From Bacteroidia bacterium (GTDB taxonomy: Bacteria > Bacteroidota > Bacteroidia > J057): 64,000 nucleotides of DNA. Below, piece by piece: positions 17,447 to 26,321 of the stretch. Location of the stretch: assembly GCA_041391665.1 (NCBI GenBank), contig JAWKNO010000001.1, positions 992,001 through 1,056,000 on the forward strand. The letters are read 5' to 3'. Position 1 is the first letter of the stretch. Each line of letters starts with the position of its first letter. A program made the translations under genes and the position numbers. A model generated the notes under the pieces. It was given only the letters and a program-made list of their open reading frames with translations. It searched no databases and was not told where the DNA came from.

Positions 17447-19315
17447 ATGTTGAAACGTGTTGTGATTTTCTGCGTTGGTATCCTGGTTTTTGGTCAGGCC
17501 GCCCTCTTTGCTCAGGTTCCTCTGGATAAACCCAAGCAAAACATTCTCTACGAAAAATTTGGCGATGCTGAAACTGAACTCAAGCAGCTTCTGTCTCAGG
17601 CTCCTAAGAATATTGATGAGATATATTACCTGCTGGGAATGATTTCCTATAAGCAGGAAGGGTATGATAAAGCCAAAGAGTATTTTCAGACTGGCTTGAA
17701 AGAAAGAAGTTCCAGCGGCCTCAACATGGCTGGTATGGGAATGTCGATGATCAAAGAAAGCAAACTCGCCGAAGGATATGACTTTCTCACCAAAGCACTC
17801 GCCCGCAGTAAAGGAAAAGATTTTGATGTGGAAGTAGCCGCTGCGCTTGCTTACCTTGAAGGTGGCCCTTCAGAAACCGCTGAAGCGAAAAAAATCCTCT
17901 ATGCCCTGAAAGACAAAGATCCTAATGATCCCCGCCCGCATATCTATCTGGCAGAATACTACAAAAAGCAGGGTGTACCCGAACTTGCTATCGAAGAATA
18001 CGAAAAAGCCAAAGAAAAAGCACCTGATTTTGTACAGGCTTATGCTGCACTCGCAGAACTTTACTTCGAAGAAGGTAAAAAAACCGGTGACGGTAATATG
18101 TTGAACGAGGGTGTGAAAAATGCCAATGAAGCCATTCGCATTGACCCCGCCTTCCCGCCTTCTTACCGTATCCGTGGTGAGCTGAACCTCCTGGCGAAAA
18201 GATACGAAGCTGCCAGAGACGACCTGAAAAAATACGTCTCCATGACTGACAACGACCTCCGCGCGCGTATCCGTTATGCAAGTTTCCTCTTCCTCAGTGA
18301 AAACTATAAGGAAGCGATCGCTGAGTTGGAACAAATCGAGATCGATACAGTAACCAATGTTATGCTCCGCCTCAAAGGTATGTCATACAACAAACTTGGA
18401 GACCAGACCAAAGCCAAAGATGCTATGGACAAGTATTTCAGCCGTGTAGCAAAAGAAGACTATATCATTTGGCAGGACTATCAGGTTACAGGTGATATTT
18501 ACCGTGCCATGGGTAATCTGGAGCAGGCAGATGAGAACTACAAAAAAATGGTTGAGAAAAATGATGAAATGGTTTCCTATTTCGAAGATCTCGCTAAAGA
18601 ATATGAGGCTAAAGCCAATGCCATTGACGATGAGGCAAAAAGCTATCGCTCCGCTGCAACTGCTGCCCAGTCAGACGTTCAGAAATACTTTGATGCCTAC
18701 AACGAATGTGCAAAAGTAAATGATGCCGAATGTGCCGACAAAAATAAAATCCTGATGGACGAAGCGGCAGAAAAAGGCAAAGAAGCCCTGGCTAAACGCG
18801 ATGAGGTGCTGGCTAAACAACTTCCCATCTACAAGCTGGAAGCGCACTACCGGCAAAAAGTCGTAGATTATGCTGATGGTGAAAGCCTCCAGAATTTCTA
18901 CCGCCTGGCCAGAGCCCAGTACAATGGGGAAATGTACCATGAGTCTATCCCCAACTTCAAGAAAGTGATCGACCTGAAGCCTGACTATGTGCCTCCCTAC
19001 AACTATCTGCTTCAGGTAGCTAACAGACTGGAAGACGAAGACAAGGAGTCCATGTCATGGTATGTAAAAGAGCCGGCAGAGATGATTGTAAATGCTTTTG
19101 GAAACAAAGCGGTAGGTAGCCTCGAAAACTCAGAAGCTAAAATCCTGTTGATCGGCTACGAAATTCTTGCCAATTACAACTTCAATCCTTCGGGAGAAGA
19201 AGGAAACTACCATTGTCCCGAAGCTAAACCCTTCGTTGACAAAATATATGCGATTGATGCCAATTATTCCCGGATCAAAAATCTGGCGGACTATTGTGCA
19301 GAAGTAAATCGTTAA
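17447..19315 (+). CDS. Secreted tetratricopeptide-repeat protein
   Basis: 622 residues from the ATG at 17447, with a signal peptide (VVIFCVGILVFGQAALFAQ). Serial TPR units fill residues 30-400 and 480-540, for example YYLLGMISYKQEGYDKAKEYFQTGL, HIYLAEYYKKQGVPELAIEEYEKA and GDIYRAMGNLEQADENYKKM. Between them lies a long helical, Ala/Lys/Glu-rich section (about 395-465) that may be coiled coil. TPR arrays bind other proteins. The gene follows a PstS-like lipoprotein, the standard partner in Bacteroidota TonB/ExbD operons, and the two may work as a periplasmic module. TonB and ExbB/D genes are missing from the neighbourhood. A strong terminator follows the stop. Confidence 0.85.
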   Translation: MLKRVVIFCVGILVFGQAALFAQVPLDKPKQNILYEKFGDAETELKQLLSQAPKNIDEIYYLLGMISYKQEGYDKAKEYFQTGLKERSSSGLNMAGMGMSMIKESKLAEGYDFLTKALARSKGKDFDVEVAAALAYLEGGPSETAEAKKILYALKDKDPNDPRPHIYLAEYYKKQGVPELAIEEYEKAKEKAPDFVQAYAALAELYFEEGKKTGDGNMLNEGVKNANEAIRIDPAFPPSYRIRGELNLLAKRYEAARDDLKKYVSMTDNDLRARIRYASFLFLSENYKEAIAELEQIEIDTVTNVMLRLKGMSYNKLGDQTKAKDAMDKYFSRVAKEDYIIWQDYQVTGDIYRAMGNLEQADENYKKMVEKNDEMVSYFEDLAKEYEAKANAIDDEAKSYRSAATAAQSDVQKYFDAYNECAKVNDAECADKNKILMDEAAEKGKEALAKRDEVLAKQLPIYKLEAHYRQKVVDYADGESLQNFYRLARAQYNGEMYHESIPNFKKVIDLKPDYVPPYNYLLQVANRLEDEDKESMSWYVKEPAEMIVNAFGNKAVGSLENSEAKILLIGYEILANYNFNPSGEEGNYHCPEAKPFVDKIYAIDANYSRIKNLADYCAEVNR

Positions 19316-19335
19316 TCAGAAATTAAACGAGGTAC

Positions 19336-19379
19336 AGAGGCTTGTAAACAGAATGGGTTTACAGGCCTCTTTACTTTTT
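19336..19379. terminator. Terminator between convergent TPR and helicase genes
   Basis: AGAGGC (19336-19341) and TGTAAAC (19343-19349) pair with GTTTACA (19357-19363) and GCCTCT (19365-19370), with a single mismatch between the two blocks and a 7-base loop. The stem is followed by TTTACTTTTT. It ends the rightward TPR gene and lies just past the stop of the leftward helicase gene, where it may also act. Confidence 0.85.
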
Positions 19380-19384
19380 ACAGA

Positions 19385-20842
19385 CTATTTCTTCTTGCGG
19401 TCCTGCTTCAGTTTTTGTACCGACCGGTCTTTTCTCTCCTGCTCCTCCTGTTGGAATTTCCGCACCTTCACCGACTTTCCTTTTAATTTCACATTTTCCC
19501 CCATATCCCGCAGTGTATCGAGCCCGTGCTGGGGGATGTCCACAATCGCATAGGCTTCGTAGATCGTGATGGTGCCGATTTCTTCTGCGCTGAGCTGAGC
19601 ATCATTTACCAGAAAACCCACAATATCGCCTTTCATCAGCTTATCGCGTTTTCCCCGCGAAAGGTGAACTTTTACCCAGCGTTGTGAATGATCTGTGCTG
19701 CCCGTCGATTTTTTGGGGGGCTTGATTTTCAGTGGATTCATCTCCAGACCGATCACTTTGTGATGGTTTTCAAGCCTCACCTTTTCGGCTTCTCCCCGCA
19801 CCAGGTTGTAAACCAGTCCTTTACTGCCCGCACGGCCTGTTCTGCCCACACGGTGGAGGTAAAAATCGTATTCTTTGGGAATAGACAAATTGATGACCGC
19901 TGGTAAATCCTCGATATCCAGGCCTCGGGCTGCAAGGTCTGAAGCGACGAGATAGTCGATGTGTCCGTCTTTAAATCGCTGGAGAATATTGGCCCTTTCG
20001 GTCTGCTCCTGATTGCCATAGTAGGCTTCCGCTTTGTAACCGGCATTTCTCAGAAAACCGGTTACGGCATATAACTCCTGTCTTTTGCCGCAGAAAATCA
20101 GCGCTTTGGACACTCTTTCCTGTTCGAGCAACCCGGCCAGCCATGTTTCCCGCTGTCCCAGCTTGATGTCTGCAATAAAAAATCGAATATTTTTGAGCAT
20201 CACCCTGGGGCTGAGGCGGATCGTATGCATTTTCTCAAAACGTTCGCGCATCAGGGTTTCTGCATCGCGGGAAATCGTTGCGGAGAAAAAACCTACCTGT
20301 GCTTTGCCGCGCACGTGTTCGCGTATTTCATCAAAATCTTTGAGGAAACCCATCTCGACGAGTTTGTCGCCCTCATCGATAATGAGGAAACGTATGTCCC
20401 TCCAGAGGTAGTCGTATTGATAATGCGCCATGACATCGCGCAATCTGCCCGGTACTACAACCAGGATATGTGGATTGGCTTTGATTGCCGCAAAACTTTC
20501 TTCCATGGGTACCCCGCCAAAGACCGCACCGACCTTTAGCGTATCTCCCGCGAAGTAGGACTCCAGCGAGGACGCAATCTGCTGTGCCAGTTCGCGCGAA
20601 GGGGCAAGCACAAGCGCCTGTGTACTGCGTTTGAGCAGGTTGAGGCGGGAGATCATGGGCAAGCCGTAGGCTGCAGTTTTCCCTGTGCCTGTAGGCGCTT
20701 CCACAATCAGGTTTTGTTTTTGGGTAAACAGGGGCATGACTTTGTGCTGCACATCCGTCGGAACTTTGAATCCCAGTTTGCGCACCGCATCCACTACCCG
20801 TTCGTGGAGCTCATAATTTGTAAAGCCCGTAGTTTTGATCAT
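19385..20842 (-). CDS. DEAD-box-type ATP-dependent RNA helicase with DbpA-like RNA-binding tail
   Basis: 485 residues. The helicase motifs run in order: GFKVPTDVQ (Q-motif region), APTGTGKT (49-56, Walker A), PSRELAQQ, PGRLRD, DEGD (146-149, motif II), FFSAT (motif III), LVASDLAARGLDI (motif V) and HRVGRTGRAG (motif VI). The C-terminal part (about 400-470, VGFLVNDAQLSAEEIGTITIYEAYAIVDI) matches the DbpA RNA-binding domain, which in DbpA targets 23S rRNA hairpin 92. It probably unwinds rRNA during large-subunit assembly. Motif II reads D-E-G-D rather than D-E-A-D, keeping the catalytic Asp-Glu. The gene is monocistronic and ends at a convergent terminator. Confidence 0.93.
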   Translation of the reverse strand: MIKTTGFTNYELHERVVDAVRKLGFKVPTDVQHKVMPLFTQKQNLIVEAPTGTGKTAAYGLPMISRLNLLKRSTQALVLAPSRELAQQIASSLESYFAGDTLKVGAVFGGVPMEESFAAIKANPHILVVVPGRLRDVMAHYQYDYLWRDIRFLIIDEGDKLVEMGFLKDFDEIREHVRGKAQVGFFSATISRDAETLMRERFEKMHTIRLSPRVMLKNIRFFIADIKLGQRETWLAGLLEQERVSKALIFCGKRQELYAVTGFLRNAGYKAEAYYGNQEQTERANILQRFKDGHIDYLVASDLAARGLDIEDLPAVINLSIPKEYDFYLHRVGRTGRAGSKGLVYNLVRGEAEKVRLENHHKVIGLEMNPLKIKPPKKSTGSTDHSQRWVKVHLSRGKRDKLMKGDIVGFLVNDAQLSAEEIGTITIYEAYAIVDIPQHGLDTLRDMGENVKLKGKSVKVRKFQQEEQERKDRSVQKLKQDRKKK

Positions 20843-20919
20843 GCCGCAAAAATACGCGAAGCAGAAGGCATTTCAAAGGATCAAATTTGAATCGCTTTCT
20901 GTTGCCGCTGGCTGCGAGC

Positions 20920-22023
20920 TTACTTTACAATCAAGGATTTGTACTTGCTGTAATACCGGCCCTGTACTTTGAGGAAATAGGCTCCTGCTGGCATGTTTGG
21001 AACGGCAATAGCAATCGTATTTTCCCCACTGATCAGCTGCGCCCGTTGTTCATAAACCATTTGTCCTGTCACAGAGAATATCCGGATATGGATCGGTTCT
21101 GCCTCCAGTGCCTGTATTTCCAGGCTGAATTTGTTGCCTGATACGGGGTTTGGATATGGATCTTTGATGTTAAAACCAAAATCATTAAAAACTGCCTCAA
21201 CAATCTGAGAATATTCAAAACTCCCGTCTAAATCTATGGATTTAAGCCGGTAATAATAGCGTTTGTTTTCCAGAATGGTTTCATCGTTAAACGCGTAGTT
21301 CCGGGGGGTACTGGAATTTCCCGAACCGGGTATCCATGCGATTTCGGTGTAAACAGATCCTTCTTCTGCGCGTTCGAGTGAAAACCCGTCAAAGTTTTCT
21401 TCGCGTGCAGTACTCCATTGAAGAGCTACGGCATGTTGAAGTATTTTAATGTCAAATGAAAGCAGTTCGATAGGTGTGGGTGTACCGGTATCGCCGGTCA
21501 GAATCGGAGAACCGTTGTCCTGGTAAGCCCAGTCTGTGAGGGTGAAAGTAGAAGCGTCGGCGGCGGCAGAGAGCCTTATCCAGCCATATTTTACCCCACC
21601 GTTATTAAATCTGATAGCCAAAAATTTCCCGCTCGTACCGATAAAGTTACCCCCCCGATTGGCTACACTGCCCGAATAGGCCATAAACTGGGTAACTTCC
21701 GGATGCCATGCGCCTCCGGCACTCACCAAAAAACCCGCATTTAATGCATCGGGAAAATAGGCCGATGCTGCGCCTGATACGGAGACGCCGTTTAAGGATA
21801 ACCAGAAAGATCTTATCGCTACTTCTTCCCGGAAACGTATGGATTGTCCTCCCGGGAATACCTGGGTAACGATGGTGTTGGAAGTAGGTATTCCGCTTAA
21901 AGTGGAATACTGTATGGTTGCCTGTACCTGGTTTGTACTGCCAATCAAAGCACCACCTAACGCGGAGTAATGTGCCAGAGAACGAAGGAAGTCGTTGGGC
22001 TTCCTGGTTTGTTTATTTTTCAT
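20920..22023 (-). CDS. Secreted protein with T9SS type A sorting domain
   Basis: 367 residues. The N-terminus is basic, then weakly hydrophobic (FLRSLAHYSALGGALIGSTNQVQA), acting as export signal. Residues 35-185 read like the ectodomain of PEP-CTERM proteins (FLAIRFNNGGVKYGWIRLS, FTLTDWAYQDNGSPILTGD). Then comes a fibronectin-like domain (about 190-275: IELLSFDIKILQHAVALQWST, FDGFSLERAEEG, YYYRLKSIDLDG) and a C-terminal type A T9SS signal (about 290-367: DPYPNPVSGNKFSLEI, IRIFSVTGQMVYEQ, GAYFLKVQ). It is exported across the outer membrane and probably surface-bound or released. It is the last gene of a three-gene reverse-strand operon, 5 bp after the AlkP-TPR-sulfotransferase gene. Function unknown. 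Confidence 0.88.
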   Translation of the reverse strand: MKNKQTRKPNDFLRSLAHYSALGGALIGSTNQVQATIQYSTLSGIPTSNTIVTQVFPGGQSIRFREEVAIRSFWLSLNGVSVSGAASAYFPDALNAGFLVSAGGAWHPEVTQFMAYSGSVANRGGNFIGTSGKFLAIRFNNGGVKYGWIRLSAAADASTFTLTDWAYQDNGSPILTGDTGTPTPIELLSFDIKILQHAVALQWSTAREENFDGFSLERAEEGSVYTEIAWIPGSGNSSTPRNYAFNDETILENKRYYYRLKSIDLDGSFEYSQIVEAVFNDFGFNIKDPYPNPVSGNKFSLEIQALEAEPIHIRIFSVTGQMVYEQRAQLISGENTIAIAVPNMPAGAYFLKVQGRYYSKYKSLIVK

Positions 22024-22028
22024 CGGTG

Positions 22029-24602
22029 TTAAATTGTTAATTGACGATTTTCTCTATGTAATTCAGGGGAGACAACCTGTGTCATTTTTTCTACTATTAG
22101 CTGACCTCCCAAAAAGTCATTGATCTGTAAAGCCACAGCGAAAGGCTGGTTTATCACTTCCTGATAATCAATGAAACATATCTCTGTATTTCCCTGTGAT
22201 CTCTGCCAGTTTTTTGCTTGCTGAAGAGCTTGTTTGAAATTTTCCTGAAGATTATATGGGAGCACATCTGTGGGTATTTTCCCCAGTCTTGCCAGCATTT
22301 TTTGTTGGGAATTCACTACCTCATCCAGATCTCTTTCCATAAAAATGATCTTATAGTGATAATTGGGTGGCAGGTGTTGTAGCTGTTGTGCAATGACTTT
22401 TACAGCTTTTCCTTCCGCCAGGGGCATCCATTTTTTATCTCTGGCCAGTCTTTTTACTGCTTCATGTTCGTAATAGCCCAGCGGATTGCTCTCATCTGCT
22501 TCCCGCTGCATATCTGTGAATACTTCCATGCCACCTTCTTTCAGCATTTGCATCATCATGGACGTACCAGAGCGTGGAAGGCCAGACACAATGGTAATGG
22601 TTCCTTTTACATGTGTTTTGATCTGTGCCCGCACCGCCCGTGCTTTTTCAGGCTGTTGCAGCTTTTCTTCATAAATGGTTACCAGCCACCACCTGGCCTG
22701 GTTGAGCTGTGGATCCAGTTTCAGCGCCGTCGTAAATGCTTCCGCTGCAACTTCGTAGTGCCCAAGATGAAATAAAGCTTCGCCCAGATAAAAATGATGG
22801 GTAGGCGTATGATACATCAGCTCTATCGCCCGCAGGAAATTTTCTGCGGCTTCCTGATACAATTCTGATTTGAGCAAAGCCAGTCCCAATCCATACCAGG
22901 CGCTGGCGTTTTCCGGGTCTGTTTTCACTTCTCGTGTATAGGCATCTCTCGCCTCTTCCCATTTGCTGAGTTGAAGAAAGGCCTGCCCCAGTTGCTGATG
23001 GATACCCGCTCTTTTGGGGACTTCGTTTTGAGCCATCCGGAAAGATTTAAGCGCTTTATAGACTTTGTTCTCCGATAGAAACAGCTTCCCCTCGGTCATA
23101 TAGACAGAGGCTTTGTCAATATTGTCCTCCAACAGCTCTTTGATTTCCTCAAATACAACCCGTGCATCTTTGGGGCGTGCCAATTGGATATAAGTTTGGA
23201 TCAGGTGAAGCCCATACCGAAAATGTTCGGGTTCAGATTCGTGCAATTTTTCCAGTATCTGTACGGCCTCATCCAGTTGTCCGGTATGCAGATATGAGCG
23301 GGCCAGATAGAAGGCGTTTTCGTTTACTGTCTTCTGGATATTTTCTTCTGCTTTTTCTCCTGGTTCTTCTATATATCCCAGGGCGATTAATTGTTCCATC
23401 GCCTGTGCTTCGATATCGGCATCCAGTATTTTGCCGGGTTCATGCATGCCACTTTCCCCTTCAATGGCGTCCCAGCTAATTACTGGTGCAGGCAAATGGC
23501 TATTTGTTAATGCATTCACCAGTACTTTCCCGTCCATATCTTTCCCTACCGGAAGTCCCAGTAAGGACAAAAGGGTAGGGGTGACATCCAGCAATCCTGC
23601 GCCTACGATAGGTATGCCTTGTTGAATGCCGGGTCCCTTCATACAAATGATTCCATAGGGACTGTGCTCTGCTGCCGGGCCAGAGGGTTCGTGCGGAATC
23701 GATTCCGGGCGAAGATGATCTGCATGGAAACCATGGTCTGAGATCAGAATCACGGTAGTTTCCGGGCCTGCCAGTTGAAGCAGTCGCTCCAGCATCATGT
23801 CGTGGTAGCGATATCCGCCGGAAACGACCTCCTTGTATAGCTCATATTCCTGCACTGAAATATGATCTCTGCGTGGCGGATGATAGCGCATAAACCCATG
23901 ACAGTAATGGTCGATCGCGTCAAAATATACGGCGGTTACATCCCATTCCTCATGTTCGAGAATATAGGTTGCCGCTGCATGAATGGTCGAGCAGTCTGCC
24001 GTAACACTCGCTACATTCATCAATCTTTTGTCTTTCTTTTGGTCAATGGTAGCGGCATGGGGTACAAATGGCAGAATATGCTGCTCTGTCAATTCTCCGG
24101 GATGCACGCGGAGCTTCGCAAAAAATGCGGATCTTTCCTCAGGATGTACCGTCCCCTTTGTAATTGGCCATGGATGGCTGATATCATGAGAGGGTGCTTT
24201 CTGATAAAAATTGGAAATCATGGTCCCGTTGATTTTCTCCACGGGGTGACTGGGCCACCAGCCAATGACATTTGTTTTGAATCCTTCCTGCGAAAGAATG
24301 TTCCAGAATGCCTTGGTCTTGCGATTCAGATTGGTAATAGGCCGAACCCCGCTTCCATCGGGTTTGGGTTCTGTGAATCCATGAATCCCGTGTTTGTAAG
24401 GGAGTTTTCCTGTTGCGATGGAAGTCCACAAAATGGGCGAAAGCGGTGGATCGAGTGTCGCCAGCCGGCCATAGGAGCCTTCTTGCATCATTCGTTGAAG
24501 CGCGGGCATATAACCTGCTTCCATCAGCGGACGAATCGTTTTCCAATCGGCAGCATCCCAGCCAATCAGGAGAATTTTGGAGGTTAATGATTTAGGTTTC
24601 AT
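22029..24602 (-). CDS. AlkP-superfamily phosphodiesterase - TPR - sulfotransferase fusion
   Basis: 857 residues in three parts. Residues 1-370 are a type I phosphodiesterase/nucleotide pyrophosphatase domain of the alkaline phosphatase superfamily: LIGWDAADW with metal Asp16, candidate nucleophile Thr60 in LWTSIATG, DAIDHYCHG, and SDHGFHADH. Residues about 415-655 are seven or so TPR units (AWYGLGLALLKSELYQEAAENFLRAIEL). Residues about 660-857 are a sulfotransferase domain, with the PAPS-binding loop GLPRSGTSMMM and FMERDLDEVVNSQQKML. No signal peptide or membrane helix is seen, so it is probably cytoplasmic. A hydrolase for a phospho- or sulfo-ester and a sulfate transferase in one chain suggests turnover or editing of a sulfated molecule. 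The start overlaps the end of the peptide gene by 11 bp. Confidence 0.88.
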   Translation of the reverse strand: MKPKSLTSKILLIGWDAADWKTIRPLMEAGYMPALQRMMQEGSYGRLATLDPPLSPILWTSIATGKLPYKHGIHGFTEPKPDGSGVRPITNLNRKTKAFWNILSQEGFKTNVIGWWPSHPVEKINGTMISNFYQKAPSHDISHPWPITKGTVHPEERSAFFAKLRVHPGELTEQHILPFVPHAATIDQKKDKRLMNVASVTADCSTIHAAATYILEHEEWDVTAVYFDAIDHYCHGFMRYHPPRRDHISVQEYELYKEVVSGGYRYHDMMLERLLQLAGPETTVILISDHGFHADHLRPESIPHEPSGPAAEHSPYGIICMKGPGIQQGIPIVGAGLLDVTPTLLSLLGLPVGKDMDGKVLVNALTNSHLPAPVISWDAIEGESGMHEPGKILDADIEAQAMEQLIALGYIEEPGEKAEENIQKTVNENAFYLARSYLHTGQLDEAVQILEKLHESEPEHFRYGLHLIQTYIQLARPKDARVVFEEIKELLEDNIDKASVYMTEGKLFLSENKVYKALKSFRMAQNEVPKRAGIHQQLGQAFLQLSKWEEARDAYTREVKTDPENASAWYGLGLALLKSELYQEAAENFLRAIELMYHTPTHHFYLGEALFHLGHYEVAAEAFTTALKLDPQLNQARWWLVTIYEEKLQQPEKARAVRAQIKTHVKGTITIVSGLPRSGTSMMMQMLKEGGMEVFTDMQREADESNPLGYYEHEAVKRLARDKKWMPLAEGKAVKVIAQQLQHLPPNYHYKIIFMERDLDEVVNSQQKMLARLGKIPTDVLPYNLQENFKQALQQAKNWQRSQGNTEICFIDYQEVINQPFAVALQINDFLGGQLIVEKMTQVVSPELHRENRQLTI

Positions 24603-24819
24603 TTTTGGGTTGAGTCAGAGAAGATGAATAGGTATTCATAATCATTTGGGCAGAATGGTGCCTTACCTCACGCCAGGCCATAAGCCCTGCATATCCCAGT
24701 GCCAGTAATCCCAGCGATCCGTCTGCCGGAATTTCAAAACATTGCCCGGTTTCTGTAGTGAGGGTAAATGGCATGACAAGTGCTTTTGGTTGGATTTCTG
24801 TAATTGCGGCCTTTTCCAT
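24592..24819 (-). CDS. Small membrane peptide with PEP-CTERM-like hydrophobic motif
   Basis: 75 residues from the ATG at 24819; an upstream TTG at 24861 would add 14 residues. A polar N-terminal part (MEKAAITEIQPKALVMPFTLT) leads to IPADGSLGLLALGYAGL, an 18-20 residue hydrophobic stretch ended by basic residues (WREVRHH), and a polar Ser/Thr/Gln tail of about 20 residues. The stretch recalls PEP-CTERM sorting tails (PxPxxLxLLGLGLAGLxxxRR) but is not at the extreme C-terminus. The gene overlaps the AlkP-TPR-sulfotransferase gene by 11 bp, so co-translation is likely. No function can be assigned; it may be a membrane anchor or substrate for the enzyme. Confidence 0.6.
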   Translation of the reverse strand: MEKAAITEIQPKALVMPFTLTTETGQCFEIPADGSLGLLALGYAGLMAWREVRHHSAQMIMNTYSSSLTQPKNET

Positions 24820-24944
24820 TTTATTTTTTCTTAGAATCTGACCATCCCAAAATTCATTCAACCCAGGTGATTTTAAAACTCAACCTTTTACAAAAGAACA
24901 CACGGTAGATATTCCAATAGCTGAATAAGTAGGTGTGTAATATT

Positions 24945-24967
24945 AAAAGCTGTCAGAGACAGCTTTT
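24945..24967. terminator. Perfect 10-bp hairpin in the gap, probable terminator
   Basis: AAAAGCTGTC (24945-24954), loop AGA, GACAGCTTTT (24958-24967). It sits about 140 bases past the stop of the reverse-strand gene at 25106 and 125 bases before the peptide gene start at 24819. Read leftward it ends in TTTTAATATT. It is likely to separate the two leftward transcription units. The rest of 24820-25105 shows no gene. Confidence 0.6.
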
Positions 24968-25105
24968 ACTTAATTTGGCGTATTGGATTGTAACAGGGGT
25001 TGTTGGCGAGCTTATATGCTTTGTATTTGGTCGTTAGTTTATAAAGAAAATCATAGTTTCTTTCCCCTGTTCTGTTAATAAACCGGGAATCTTTTACATT
25101 TGAGT

Positions 25106-26218
25106 CTATTCGATTGTGACCTTTTCCGGCTCAATCAGCTTTCCCCTGATGCCCCAGCCGCCAAATCCTTCCGAAACGGCGATCATTATTTCATTGCGTC
25201 CTTTTTTCAATGGGAGGAAGATCGTATCAAAGTAGCCGATGGAACCTAAAAACCGGTAGTCCCTACTGCTATAGGTATCATTTCCACTGAATAGCACCTT
25301 ACCATTGACATATACACTTACGCGGTCGCTAAAGGCGAGTGCGAGCGGCTGAATGTGGTCTGCGCTGGCGTTTATTATGACTTTTGCGAATACCGTATTA
25401 TTTTCTTTCGTGCGCTCCGTAAGTCGTGAAATATTGGCCAGCCCGTCGGGTTCTGTTTTCAGGATGGTCCAGTCCCGGGCCGGGAGGTCTGATTCTTTGA
25501 ACTGAAGTTGAAATTTGTCAAACCAAACTTCCGAAAAGGCCCGGGAGACCATCCATTTTTGTATTAATCCGGCTTCAGGTGCCGGGGTTTCTATCTGCCG
25601 TGGAGAGAATGGCGCTTTGGTAAGTGCCTGATATTGAAAATTGGCATAGTGTGCAGGCGAAAAGTTGGGATTTACTTCTAACCCTACTTTTCCAGCAGCC
25701 GTTTCCTGCTTCAGGTCATGCATAAAAATCAGCGGATTCTCCATATCCCGGATATAAATTTCCCCCTGATCTTCCCAGAAGACTATTTTGACATGCATCC
25801 ACTGGTCAAAATCCATGGTAAAGGTTTCGGTAAATCCGGTCCCAAAATATAATTGCCAGCCAGCCATTCCATTGAACACAGGTGTGTACTGGGTAGCATC
25901 AGGATTGCCCGACTGGTGCATTCTGAGGTAAAATTCTTCATAATTGGATGGGTCGGTAGAACGGAAAATTGCGCCAACGAAACCCCGCTTTTCCGGAACC
26001 GCCAGATCAAATTCGATGATTCCGTTGCGGAGTTCTATATCTTTTAAAAAAGCAATTCCGCCTTGTAGAAAAAGGCTTTTTTCACCCATATATTCTTCCA
26101 CAACTGCCTTTCCTTCGGGAAGCTGCCAGTGTTCAGAATCGAAAGGAATTTGGGTTTGGGAGGAAACAGTTTTAACAAAAACTACGAAAAACAAGAGATA
26201 AGAAACGGGTACTTTCAT
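25106..26218 (-). CDS. Secreted concanavalin/laminin-G-like domain protein
   Basis: 370 residues from the ATG at 26218, followed directly by a signal peptide (VPVSYLLFFVVFVKTVSSQ). Residues about 30-200 are a concanavalin-like jelly roll of the kind found in DUF1080/LamG proteins: GIIEFDLAVPEKRGFVGAIFR, SNYEEFYLRMHQSGNPDATQY, WMHVKIVFWEDQGEIYI, and GKVGLEVNP. The C-terminal third (about 250-370) looks like a second beta-sandwich with VYVNGKVLFSGND and GRNEIMIAVSEGFGGWGIRG, similar to carbohydrate-binding add-ons of glycosidases. No catalytic residues could be named. It may bind or cut a glycan in the periplasm. It is divergent from a membrane HTH protein whose outer part is also concanavalin-like, suggesting a sensed/secreted pair. 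Confidence 0.7.
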   Translation of the reverse strand: MKVPVSYLLFFVVFVKTVSSQTQIPFDSEHWQLPEGKAVVEEYMGEKSLFLQGGIAFLKDIELRNGIIEFDLAVPEKRGFVGAIFRSTDPSNYEEFYLRMHQSGNPDATQYTPVFNGMAGWQLYFGTGFTETFTMDFDQWMHVKIVFWEDQGEIYIRDMENPLIFMHDLKQETAAGKVGLEVNPNFSPAHYANFQYQALTKAPFSPRQIETPAPEAGLIQKWMVSRAFSEVWFDKFQLQFKESDLPARDWTILKTEPDGLANISRLTERTKENNTVFAKVIINASADHIQPLALAFSDRVSVYVNGKVLFSGNDTYSSRDYRFLGSIGYFDTIFLPLKKGRNEIMIAVSEGFGGWGIRGKLIEPEKVTIE

Positions 26219-26321
26219 ACTTAATGTGCTTAAAGGGTTGATGCAAAAGAGCAGAAAGGTTAGATTTCTTATCGATTCAATTCCGTACAAGTTGGCGCAA
26301 GTTGGTTCAAACTATTTTCCG

